From Ardenticatenaceae bacterium (GTDB lineage Bacteria; Chloroflexota; Anaerolineae; Promineifilales; Promineifilaceae): 64,000 nucleotides of DNA. The DNA lies in contig WYBM01000038.1 of the NCBI GenBank assembly GCA_011525915.1, positions 124,001 to 188,000 of the forward strand, written 5' to 3'. How positions within the stretch are numbered: the first letter of the stretch is position 1; the number at the start of each line of letters is the position of its first letter. Below are positions 26,881-35,110 of the stretch, in pieces. The position numbers and the translations under genes are program-made. A model generated the notes under the pieces. The model did not search any database. It was given only the letters and a program-made list of their open reading frames with translations, and was not told where the DNA came from.

Positions 26881-28002
26881 TTATGGGGTGCTGAGCGCCT
26901 GCAATGACCAGTCATCCAGAAACCAGCCGTTGTTGTTGTTCACGTAACGGTTAAGAAAGTCTGCCCCCAGGCGCACAGAGGCCGGCTCTTCCAGGGTAAA
27001 GTCATAGGTCAGTGTGTTTTTCATGCCAGGCGTAACGGCCGTCCAACTGCTGCCACCGCCATTTTGAATAAAACGCACCTCGGCCGCCAGCGGATCTGTG
27101 GCCCACACTTTCTGCCCACCGCTGTAAATGGAGACAGTGTCCGGGAAGAAGCTAATAGTAAAGCGGTATGCCCCGGCAGGCAGGGTCAGATCGGTAAACA
27201 CGGCAAAGTGTGTAGGCGCGCCGCCTTTAAAGATTTTGATGGTTTTTTGGCCATTAAACACAAACAGGTCATGTTCTTTAGCCGGTAAGTTGGCTTTAGA
27301 GACCACACGCACTTCCGGGCGCAAGAAGCGATCATCTGTTTCCGGTGTGAAAGTGTTTGAACCTTCATCAATGGCTAAAGACCAGCCTTCCGCCATCTGC
27401 CACTCTGAAACGCCATTAAAAAAGTACCATTCGCCTTCAAATGAAGGGTTTGGCAGCAAGTTTGCGCCAACGGGTACGGCCGGTTGGGGTGGTGTTTCCG
27501 GTTGTGGGGGGCTTTCGGGTGCCAAAACGGGGATGATATTGGCCACAATCTCGCCATTCCAGCCGGGGATGGTTAATTGTTGACCGATGGCGATCAAACT
27601 GCCGCGGGTCAGATTATTGGCGGCCATGATCTCACTCAGGGCCACACCCGTTTTAGCGGCAATGATGGACAGATTATCACCAGATTGAACGGTATACACA
27701 GTGTTGGTGGCCGGTGGGGCGGGGGTTTCAGCCGGTAAGGCAGTGGCTTCCACGGCCGCCGGTGGCACTCCTTCACTGGTAGGGGGCACGGCCGTGGGGG
27801 TGGCCACTACTTCTATCAGGCGGGTGACTTCCACTGGCACTTCAATATTGACGGCCTGGGCGACTATACGTGTAACCTCAACGGTGACCGGTACTTCCTG
27901 GCTAACCAGCCGGGTCACCTCGACGGTTTGCGGCTCAGGGGAGCAGCCCCCCAGGCCCACAGCCAGGGCAGCGAATATGAGGATAAGATGACGTGGTTTC
28001 AT
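26881..28002 (-). CDS. LysM lipoprotein with VEVTR repeats and a C-terminal beta domain
   Basis: A 373-aa protein. The lipobox LGGC is at about residue 20. Three VEVTR units (VEVTRLVSQEVP, VEVTRIVAQAVN, VEVTRLIEVV) form a linker of a kind common in Chloroflexota lipoproteins. A single LysM (YTVQSGDNLSIIAAKTG then IGQQLTIPG) follows at about 103-150. The last 170 residues, starting NLLPNPSFEGEWYFFNGVSE, resemble carbohydrate-binding jelly-roll modules. Probably cell-surface and glycan-binding. No enzyme domain seen. Confidence 0.82.
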   Translation of the reverse strand: MKPRHLILIFAALAVGLGGCSPEPQTVEVTRLVSQEVPVTVEVTRIVAQAVNIEVPVEVTRLIEVVATPTAVPPTSEGVPPAAVEATALPAETPAPPATNTVYTVQSGDNLSIIAAKTGVALSEIMAANNLTRGSLIAIGQQLTIPGWNGEIVANIIPVLAPESPPQPETPPQPAVPVGANLLPNPSFEGEWYFFNGVSEWQMAEGWSLAIDEGSNTFTPETDDRFLRPEVRVVSKANLPAKEHDLFVFNGQKTIKIFKGGAPTHFAVFTDLTLPAGAYRFTISFFPDTVSIYSGGQKVWATDPLAAEVRFIQNGGGSSWTAVTPGMKNTLTYDFTLEEPASVRLGADFLNRYVNNNNGWFLDDWSLQALSTP

Positions 28003-28305
28003 AGCGTATTGTTAAGAATTCTCCTTCTCTCTTCGTTTGTTTTGGATTTTTAAACCACAAACTTTGTTGCCAGACAGCAAACCGCGAATTTTACCAGGAT
28101 TTACCCGGGCGCCACTTTTTCACGGCCGTCTATCTCATTCTCTCACCATCTACCAACACATCAGGCAGGCACTGTTTGTTTGCGCTTTAATTCACAAGGT
28201 TAGCTTAATAATTTAACCAACCACACCAGATCAGTTGATACATCAAAACCAAGAGGTTATAATCTAGTAAATTATCACAACTCGATTCAAGAATATGGTT
28301 TCACT
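28003..28305. other. Intergenic region with divergent control signals
   Basis: No gene is supported in this 303-base spacer. It holds the leader of the LysM lipoprotein gene (minus) and the promoter of the aromatic catabolic operon (plus, 28235-28263). One ACGGCCGT octamer lies near 28121. Confidence 0.6.
28235..28263 (+). promoter_or_regulatory. Promoter of the Lrp/aromatic catabolism operon
   Basis: TTGATA (28235-28240), a 17-base spacer, TATAAT (28258-28263). Expected transcription start is near 28270, giving a leader of about 36 bases before the ATG at 28306. Confidence 0.75.
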
Positions 28306-28785
28306 ATGGAAATTCAACTAGATGACGTCGATCGGGTTTTGCTGGCCTCTTTACAAAGCGATGCCCGCATGACCAACACAGAGCTGGCCCGGCGTGTGGA
28401 CCTCTCCCCACCTGGGTTGCAAAAACGGCTGCGCAAGCTGGAGGAATCTGGCGTGATTGAGCAGTACGTCACCCTGGTGAACCGGGAATCGTTGGGCTTT
28501 GATATGCTCTGTTTTGTGCAGGTAACACTGCAGCGGCACGAGCCAACGGCCGTCTCTAACTTCCGTGAAGCTGTGCAGCACATGCCCGAAGTGTTGGAAT
28601 GTTACCACCTGACAGGCGAGTATGATTACCTGCTTAAAGTGGTGCTGCGCAACCGCCGTCATCTGGAAAAATTCTTATTGGAAACGCTGACACCCGTTCC
28701 CGGCATGGACAAAATTCGCACCAGCCTGGTATTGAGCGAGCTTAAAACGACCACGGCCGTGCCGCTCAACGGTATCATTGAGTGA
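28306..28785 (+). CDS. Lrp/AsnC-family transcriptional regulator
   Basis: A 159-aa protein: N-terminal winged helix (DRVLLASLQSDARMTNTELA, then VDLSPPGLQKRLRKLE) and the C-terminal RAM/AsnC effector-binding domain (VLECYHLTGEYDYLLKVVL). It heads an operon for 4-hydroxyphenylpyruvate and homogentisate oxidation, so it probably senses an aromatic amino acid and controls these genes and itself. That role is inferred from position. Confidence 0.92.
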   Translation: MEIQLDDVDRVLLASLQSDARMTNTELARRVDLSPPGLQKRLRKLEESGVIEQYVTLVNRESLGFDMLCFVQVTLQRHEPTAVSNFREAVQHMPEVLECYHLTGEYDYLLKVVLRNRRHLEKFLLETLTPVPGMDKIRTSLVLSELKTTTAVPLNGIIE

Positions 28786-28822
28786 TCATCTCATCACACA
28801 TGAACAAAACACGAGGAATACC

Positions 28823-30076
28823 ATGACAGCCGAACACCCCCTGAACCAGGATATCTCCTTAGCCGATTGGACCTACACCATGAGCCGTTCTGTCTTGCGG
28901 CAGATGATCGGCGTTGTTTCCCAGCCGGGTATTCTTTCTTTTGCCGGTGGCTTGCCCGCCCCGGAACTGTTTCCCGCGGCTGATTACGCCGCCGCCATCA
29001 CTCACGTATTGGCCACAGACCCCAAAGCGCTGCAATATGGCCTGCCTTTTGCGCCCCTAAAACAGCATATTGTGCAGTTAATGGCCCAGCGTGGCATAAC
29101 CTGCACGACCGAACAAATTTTCCTGACCACCGGCGCCCAACAAGGGCTGGATGTGTTGGCCCGCCTGCTGCTGAACCCCGGTGGCCAGGTGATGTTTGAA
29201 GAAGTGGTTTACACGGGGATACAGCAAGTGGTCGCCCCCTTTCAGCCCCATATACTTACCATTTCCACAGACCTGGCTCAGGGGATGGCGGTGCATGAGG
29301 TAGAGGCCCATCTGGCAAACGGAGCGCGCCCGGCCTTCTTGTATGCCATACCTGATGCCCACAACCCTCTGGGGGTAAGTATGAGCCAGGCACGGCGCCA
29401 ACAACTGGTGGCGTTAGCCGTGCATTACAACATCCCCCTTATTGAAGATGATCCCTACGGTCTTTTGCAATATGATGCCCCCATCATGCCACCGCTGCGG
29501 GCACTCAATGATTCGCACGTCCTTTATGTAGGATCATTCAGCAAGATTTTGGCACCGGCGCTGCGGCTGGGTTGGATAGTAGCGCCGGAAGCGCTCATGC
29601 CAAAACTGGCGGTAGCCAAAGAAGCCAGCGACCTGGAATCATCGGCGTTGACCCAGCGAGCGGTGTCTGCTTACATGGATGCCGGGTATTTACCGGGGCA
29701 CGTTGAGCAGCTACGGGTGGCCTACGGCCATCGCCGAGACGCCATGCTGGCCGCCCTCTGTAACTACTTCCCGGCTGAAGCCCGGTGGACAGTACCCAAA
29801 GGGGGCATGTTTATTTGGGTAACCCTGCCGGCGGAAGTTGATGCCGCCGCCTTGCTGCACACGGCCGTGGCACAGGAACAGGTGGCTTTTATCCCTGGTC
29901 ATGCCTTTGCTGTGCCCGGTCATAATGTCCATAACTGCTTACGCCTTAACTTCTCTAACTGTTCAGTAGAAATCATCGACGAAGGCATTAAACGCCTGGC
30001 AAACGTTATCAATAGTATAAGAAAAATGAATCTAGAATTATGTGATCATCTCATGCCGCAGTATGCTACGCCATAA
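28823..30076 (+). CDS. PLP-dependent aminotransferase, class I fold (LysN/MocR-like), probable aromatic aminotransferase
   Basis: A 417-aa enzyme with fold-type I motifs: ILSFAGGLPAPELFP at the N-terminus, DAHNPLGVSM substrate/cofactor loop, IEDDPYG, and the Schiff-base lysine in VGSFSKILAPALRLGW. The family includes 2-aminoadipate and aromatic aminotransferases. Placed between an Lrp regulator and HPPD, it most simply converts tyrosine to 4-hydroxyphenylpyruvate. The frame is open from 28778; the ATG at 28823 has a GAGGA ribosome site. Confidence 0.88.
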   Translation: MTAEHPLNQDISLADWTYTMSRSVLRQMIGVVSQPGILSFAGGLPAPELFPAADYAAAITHVLATDPKALQYGLPFAPLKQHIVQLMAQRGITCTTEQIFLTTGAQQGLDVLARLLLNPGGQVMFEEVVYTGIQQVVAPFQPHILTISTDLAQGMAVHEVEAHLANGARPAFLYAIPDAHNPLGVSMSQARRQQLVALAVHYNIPLIEDDPYGLLQYDAPIMPPLRALNDSHVLYVGSFSKILAPALRLGWIVAPEALMPKLAVAKEASDLESSALTQRAVSAYMDAGYLPGHVEQLRVAYGHRRDAMLAALCNYFPAEARWTVPKGGMFIWVTLPAEVDAAALLHTAVAQEQVAFIPGHAFAVPGHNVHNCLRLNFSNCSVEIIDEGIKRLANVINSIRKMNLELCDHLMPQYATP

Positions 30077-30112
30077 TTCACAACTCACTATTTCTTGAGG
30101 AGGTTTCCCACA

Positions 30113-31216
30113 ATGTCTGAAGATTTTCTCCCCATTAAAGGTATGGACCACGTAGAGTTTTACGTGGGCAATGCCAAACAAGCAGCCCATTATTACCGCA
30201 CCGGTTTCGGCTTTACCAATACCGCTTATAGCGGCCTGGAGACTGGCAACCGTGAAGCAGCATCTTACGTCATGGAGCAGGGCAAGATTCGTCTGGTACT
30301 CACCAGTGCACTGGGCCCAGATCATCCCATCAGCCGCCACTGCTACCTGCATGGCGACGGCGTTGGTGTCATTGCTCTGGAAGTGCCTGACGCCGCCAGC
30401 GCCTATGCTGAATCTACCAAACGTGGGGCCACGGGGGCTGTCGCCCCCACCCAGATAGAGGATGATCATGGGCTCTTTCGGTTTGCGGCCATTCGCTGTT
30501 ACGGTGACACCCTTATTAAGTTTGTAGACCGCTCTGGCTACACCGGTCCCTTTGCTCCAGGGTATACGGCCAGGAATGGCGCAGGGCACAATGGGCGCCA
30601 TAAGGGGGTTGGCCTGGCCGCCATTGACCATATGGTAGGCAATGTCGAATTGGGGGCCATGAACCGTTGGGTTCAGTTTTTTGCAGAGGCTATGGGCTTC
30701 AGCCAACTTTTACATTTTGATGACAAAGACATCTCTACAGAATATTCCGCCCTTATGTCTAAAGTGATGCAAAATGGCAACGGCAAGGTCAAGTTTCCCA
30801 TCAATGAACCGGCCGAAGGCAAAAAGAAGTCCCAGATTCAAGAGTACCTGGATTATTACTACGGCCCTGGTGTGCAACATATTGCCTGTGCCACCGGCAA
30901 CATCATTGAAACCGTCACCCAGTTACATGAAAACGGCATCGAATTCCTGCGGGTACCCACGACCTATTATGATATGCTGGAAGCGCGGGTAGGCCAGATC
31001 AATGAACCCATAGACAAGTTGGCGGAACTAGGCATTCTGGTAGACCGTGATGAAGAAGGCTACCTGTTACAAATCTTTACCAAACCCGTGGAAGACCGCC
31101 CCACTGTTTTTTATGAAATCATCGAGCGGCACGGTTCTCGCGGCTTTGGCAAAGGTAACTTTAAAGCCCTCTTTGAGTCTATTGAACGAGAACAATCTCG
31201 ACGGGGGAATCTCTAA
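30113..31216 (+). CDS. hppD: 4-hydroxyphenylpyruvate dioxygenase
   Basis: A 367-aa Fe(II) dioxygenase converting 4-hydroxyphenylpyruvate to homogentisate. It has two vicinal-oxygen-chelate halves. The metal ligands are visible: His in IDHMVGNV, His in GVQHIACAT and Glu in TVFYEIIERHG. The C-terminal signature GYLLQIFTKPVEDRPTVFYE is diagnostic. The ATG at 30113 follows a perfect GAGGAGG; the frame is open to 30095. Lies between the aminotransferase (36 bases) and homogentisate dioxygenase (13 bases). Confidence 0.96.
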   Translation: MSEDFLPIKGMDHVEFYVGNAKQAAHYYRTGFGFTNTAYSGLETGNREAASYVMEQGKIRLVLTSALGPDHPISRHCYLHGDGVGVIALEVPDAASAYAESTKRGATGAVAPTQIEDDHGLFRFAAIRCYGDTLIKFVDRSGYTGPFAPGYTARNGAGHNGRHKGVGLAAIDHMVGNVELGAMNRWVQFFAEAMGFSQLLHFDDKDISTEYSALMSKVMQNGNGKVKFPINEPAEGKKKSQIQEYLDYYYGPGVQHIACATGNIIETVTQLHENGIEFLRVPTTYYDMLEARVGQINEPIDKLAELGILVDRDEEGYLLQIFTKPVEDRPTVFYEIIERHGSRGFGKGNFKALFESIEREQSRRGNL

Positions 31217-31229
31217 TAGGAAGGCCAAC

Positions 31230-32393
31230 ATGACATACTATTACACATTGGGGAAGATACCACCCAAACGGCATGTGCAGTTCCGGCAGGAAGATGGGTC
31301 ACTTTATCATGAAGAGGTGATGGGCATTCACGGTTTTGCCGGGATTCAATCCATTTTATATCACATCCACCCACCCACGGCCGTGCGCCAAATTGAACAA
31401 GGCACACCCACTTGTATTGACTACATAGACGGGCACCCTTTAAAGCACCGTCACCTAAAGTCAGCCACTGTACCGGTGGGCGGGGATGCCATCGACGGCC
31501 GTGTTCCCCTTATGGGCAACCACGATGTTGTCCTCTATATCGCCCGGCCTGACAAGCCCATGACATACTGGTACAAATTTGCCCACGGTGATGATGTTCT
31601 TTTTATCCATGACGGCACGGGCATTCTGGAAACCCAGTTCGGGCAGCTGCCCTACCACCCTGGCGACTACCTGGTCATCCCTACCGGGGTCATCTGGCGG
31701 CTGTTACCTGACGCCGGTGTAGAACAGCGGATGCTCGTGGTGGAATCTTACGGCCATGTCACGCCACCCAAACGTTACCTGAACAACTACGGCCAATTTC
31801 TGGAACATTCCCCTTACTGTGAACGGGACATTCGTACACCAGAAAAGCTGATCACCTATCATGAAAAAGGTGAGTTTGAAATTCGCGTCAAGGCACGGGA
31901 GGTGATCACCCACTTTATTTACAACCACCACCCCTTGGACGTGGTAGGTTGGGACGGACACCTGTGGCCTTTTGCCTTTAACATTGCCGATTTTGAGCCG
32001 ATCACGGGGCGCATTCACCAACCCCCACCCGTTCACCAAACATTTGACGGGCCGGGCTATGTGTTATGCTCCTTTGTGCCCCGCCTGTTTGATTACCATC
32101 CCCAGGCCATTCCGGCACCATACAATCACTCCAATGTAGATTCTGACGAGGTGTTGTACTATGTAGAAGGCAACTTTATGTCACGTAAGGGGATCGAACG
32201 GGCCTCTCTGACCATTCACCCCAACGGCATTCCCCACGGCCCCCACCCCGGCACATACGAAGGCTCCATTGGTAAAAAGGAAACCCACGAACTGGCAGTG
32301 ATGGTAGACACATTTAAGCCCTTAAAATTGACACGACAGGCGCTGGAATTAGAAGATGCACAGTACGCCTATAGTTGGCTGCCTAATCAGTAA
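31230..32393 (+). CDS. hmgA: Homogentisate 1,2-dioxygenase
   Basis: A 387-aa cupin-fold ring-cleaving dioxygenase that opens homogentisate to maleylacetoacetate. Iron-site pattern: His and Glu in NHSNVDSDEVLYYVEGNF, and a further His in GIPHGPHPGTYEGSIG. The middle domain shows FIHDGTGILETQFGQLPYHP then GDYLVIPTG. It follows hppD directly. The next pathway steps (maleylacetoacetate isomerase, fumarylacetoacetase) are not in this window. The ATG at 31230 has AGGAAGG; the long open frame upstream overlaps hppD and is not coding. A CAGT-heptad array starts at its stop codon. Confidence 0.95.
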   Translation: MTYYYTLGKIPPKRHVQFRQEDGSLYHEEVMGIHGFAGIQSILYHIHPPTAVRQIEQGTPTCIDYIDGHPLKHRHLKSATVPVGGDAIDGRVPLMGNHDVVLYIARPDKPMTYWYKFAHGDDVLFIHDGTGILETQFGQLPYHPGDYLVIPTGVIWRLLPDAGVEQRMLVVESYGHVTPPKRYLNNYGQFLEHSPYCERDIRTPEKLITYHEKGEFEIRVKAREVITHFIYNHHPLDVVGWDGHLWPFAFNIADFEPITGRIHQPPPVHQTFDGPGYVLCSFVPRLFDYHPQAIPAPYNHSNVDSDEVLYYVEGNFMSRKGIERASLTIHPNGIPHGPHPGTYEGSIGKKETHELAVMVDTFKPLKLTRQALELEDAQYAYSWLPNQ

Positions 32394-32482
32394 GCAGTGT
32401 TCAGTAGCCAGTGTTCAGTGACCAGTTATCTGCATACTGATCACTGAACACTGATCACTGACTACTGACTACTGACTACTGG
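32388..32482. repeat. CAGTNNN heptad hairpin inside the aromatic operon
   Basis: Starts in the stop codon of hmgA. Left arm 32409-32426 and right arm 32436-32453 pair over 18 bases with one mismatch and a 9-base loop; then ACTGACT heptads repeat (GACTACTGACTACTGACTAC) to about 32482. It fills the 95-base gap to the flavin reductase-like gene and could uncouple its expression from hmgA. Confidence 0.85.
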
Positions 32483-32488
32483 ATCGCA

Positions 32489-33133
32489 ATGATCATTAAC
32501 CCCCAAGACCTAAACAATAAAGACCGTTACAAACTTATCATTGGCTCCATTGTGCCCCGGCCTATTGCCTGGGTAAGCACCATGGATCAAGAGGGCCGTC
32601 TAAACCTGGCCCCCTTTAGCTATTTCACGGCCGTGGCTACAGACCCCCTGACGCTTATCTTTTGTCCCGGTTGGAGCAGCGTACGTGGACGTATGAAAGA
32701 CACACTGCACAACATCCGTGCCGTGCCAGAATTTGTCATCAACATCGTCAATGAAGACACCAAAGAGGCCATGAACCTGACGGCCACCGAGTTTGAAGCG
32801 GGCGTCAACGAGTTTGAATGGGCCGGGGTAACGCCCGCTCCCAGCCAGGTGGTGCAGGTGCCACGGGTCGCGGAAGCGCCGATCGCTTTTGAGTGCCGCT
32901 TGCAGCAAATTGTGGTGGTGAAAGAAGGGCCGGGCGGCGGCGCGGCCGTCTTTGGTGAAGTGCACGCTATTTATGTGCGTGATGATGTGCTGGACAACGG
33001 CCGTATCCTCCCAGAAGTGCTGCAGCCCATTGGCCGCCTGGCCGGCGCCACCTACGCCCACATTGATAACTTGTTTGAAATGCCTCGTGTCCCACCACCA
33101 GACCAGCCCAAGGTTCCGTCTGCTGCAGAATGA
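32489..33133 (+). CDS. Flavin reductase-like FMN-binding protein
   Basis: A 214-aa split-barrel flavoprotein: IIGSIVPRPIAWVSTMDQEG then NLAPFSYFTAVATDP, the standard FMN-binding signature of the flavin reductase-like family. Fourth in line after hppD and hmgA but separated by a repeat array, so it may be only loosely linked to the pathway. The ATG at 32489 lies just after the repeat, without an obvious Shine-Dalgarno. Confidence 0.9.
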   Translation: MIINPQDLNNKDRYKLIIGSIVPRPIAWVSTMDQEGRLNLAPFSYFTAVATDPLTLIFCPGWSSVRGRMKDTLHNIRAVPEFVINIVNEDTKEAMNLTATEFEAGVNEFEWAGVTPAPSQVVQVPRVAEAPIAFECRLQQIVVVKEGPGGGAAVFGEVHAIYVRDDVLDNGRILPEVLQPIGRLAGATYAHIDNLFEMPRVPPPDQPKVPSAAE

Positions 33134-33225
33134 TGCCGGACAATAGTTAGGCACGGCCGTCTGTGGTAAAAGGCAGTATGCTGTTTTAATTGATAGAGCG
33201 GCCAGAAGCCCTGCCGGTCTTCCGA

Positions 33226-35058
33226 TTATGCCACCTCCTGTTGCACTATCTGGGCGATCAACGTCATTAGCTTTTCTATATTAGGCGGCTTCATAAAAAA
33301 GCCCTTTAACCCTTCGGCCATCAACACTTGTATGAGTTCTGCTTCCATTGGATGCCCACTCAATATAAGCATAGGCACCCTCAGGCCCCGCTGCTGCATG
33401 GCCCGAAACAATTTATCGCCGCTCATCTCAGGCATAACCATATCGCTTAATACAATCGCAATGTTGGCAGCAGGTTCCTCTAATATGGCCAGTGCCTCTA
33501 CCCCATTGACGGCCGTGCGTGTCGTATAGTTCATCCCTTCCAAAGAACTTACCAAAGCTTGCCGCAATGAAGTATTGTCTTCCACGATCAGAACGATCTC
33601 CCCGTGGCCTCCTGGCACCTTTTCAGCTTGTCGTGCATGGTCAGCGTTGCCTGTCATGGCAGCCGCGGGCAAATAAATCATAAAGGCCGAACCCTGCCCT
33701 ACGATGGTATGTACATGAATGTACCCATGATGTTGTCTAACGATGCCGTAAACCTGGGCTAATCCCAGCCCGGTACCTTCACCCGGCTCTCTGGTGGTGA
33801 AGAAGGGCTCAAAAATGTGGGGCAGTACCTCAGGTTGTATACCGACGCCAGTGTCCTGAACTGTTATCTGAACCCACTCTCCGGCCGGCATTTCAGGTAA
33901 GGGCGTATCTGCTGCATTCACAAAATGGCGCCGCTCCAGCCGGATAAATAGTTGACCGCCATCTGGCATGACGTCACGGGCATTTAAGACCAGGTTTATA
34001 ATCACCTGCTGAAGGCGGTTCTGGTCAACCTGGACAACACCGTCATTAGTGAGAACACTTAGCTCTGTCCGTATGCTTTCTGGAATGAGGCGGTTGAGCA
34101 TCTGCACCTGATCTTGTAGAAAAGACGCTAAATCAAGTGGTTTACGATGGATGATGGCCCGACCACCAAAATCTAGAACCTGCTGCACCAGGGTAGCCGC
34201 ATGCTCGGCTTGCTGCAGGATGCTCTGCAATCTCTTATCCATTTCAGCCGCGCCGCTTACCCTCAGGCACAAGTCAGTTTGCAGCATAATTACTGCCAGA
34301 ATATTGTTAAAATCATGAGCGATTCCTGCCGCCAGTTGGCCCACCGCCGCCAATCGTTCTTGCTGCACCAACTGCCTCTGTGTTTCTTTTAGTTCTGCCA
34401 GCGCCGCTTCTAAACGGTCATGGCTGGCCTGCTGCGCTTTTTCGGCCTCTTTGCGCCGGGTGATGTCATTGATCACCAGCCGGCATGTCTGGCTATCTGG
34501 GGCTCTGATGACATTAACAGTCACCCAGAAGAAGGCGATGGCCGTGCGTTTTAGGCGCAGTTCGTAAGTTTGAGGGGCGCCGGTATCGAAGAGCTTTTTG
34601 GTATGCCCATAGTAAATATCTTGATCACCGGGAAGGATAAAATGGGCAAACGGCCGTTTTACCAGATCATCTCTAGGCACCCCCAGCAAAACGCTTGCCG
34701 TCAGGTTGGCCTCTTGAATAATGCCTTTGGGGGTGAGTGTAAAATAACCAACCGGGGCCAGATCATATAAATCAAAATAGCGGGCCCGTGACGCTTCCAA
34801 AGCAATTTGTGATCGGTGCAGTTCTTCGTTCTGCATCTCCAGCTCAATCTGGTGCACCCGCAGTTCATGAAATAACTGTCGCATTTCTTCAGGCGTCAGC
34901 GATGCCGCCGCTTCCGATGTCAGGGCTGTCTTAGCACGAGCGATCATCTCAGCCCGTTGGCGCAGTGCCTCATGCGTGCCCGCAGGCGAGGCGCCCGCAG
35001 GCGAGGCGCCCGCAGACGACGTACCTGTTGTCTTTGCAAGTTCTTCTTGTTCGCTCAT
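33226..35058 (-). CDS. Hybrid sensor histidine kinase (PAS-HisKA-HATPase-REC), soluble
   Basis: A 610-aa protein without membrane segments. N-terminal coil, PAS domain at about 85-200 (YFDLYDLAPVGYFTLTPKGI), coil, HisKA with phospho-His in GIAHDFNNILAV (about residue 249), HATPase with INLVLNARDVMPDGG and GTGLGLAQVYGI, and a C-terminal receiver with Asp near 537 (IVLSDMVMPEMSG). ATG at 35058 is preferred to 35064 because AAGGAAG then sits at normal distance. The N-terminus contains AGASP repeats. It lies 52 bases downstream of the CheB-CheR gene on the same strand: a likely signalling partner. Confidence 0.93.
   Translation of the reverse strand: MSEQEELAKTTGTSSAGASPAGASPAGTHEALRQRAEMIARAKTALTSEAAASLTPEEMRQLFHELRVHQIELEMQNEELHRSQIALEASRARYFDLYDLAPVGYFTLTPKGIIQEANLTASVLLGVPRDDLVKRPFAHFILPGDQDIYYGHTKKLFDTGAPQTYELRLKRTAIAFFWVTVNVIRAPDSQTCRLVINDITRRKEAEKAQQASHDRLEAALAELKETQRQLVQQERLAAVGQLAAGIAHDFNNILAVIMLQTDLCLRVSGAAEMDKRLQSILQQAEHAATLVQQVLDFGGRAIIHRKPLDLASFLQDQVQMLNRLIPESIRTELSVLTNDGVVQVDQNRLQQVIINLVLNARDVMPDGGQLFIRLERRHFVNAADTPLPEMPAGEWVQITVQDTGVGIQPEVLPHIFEPFFTTREPGEGTGLGLAQVYGIVRQHHGYIHVHTIVGQGSAFMIYLPAAAMTGNADHARQAEKVPGGHGEIVLIVEDNTSLRQALVSSLEGMNYTTRTAVNGVEALAILEEPAANIAIVLSDMVMPEMSGDKLFRAMQQRGLRVPMLILSGHPMEAELIQVLMAEGLKGFFMKPPNIEKLMTLIAQIVQQEVA
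34981..35018. repeat. 15-bp tandem repeat in the kinase N-terminus
   Basis: CGCAGGCGAGGCGCC occurs at 34981-34995 and 34996-35010, with a degenerate third unit after it, encoding Ala-Gly-Ala-Ser-Pro units on the minus strand. Frame-preserving copy-number variation is plausible. Confidence 0.85.
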
Positions 35059-35110
35059 GGCCATGCTTCCTTACGGGGCACAGCTATTTCTTATGCTCGC
35101 TGTGCCCTAA

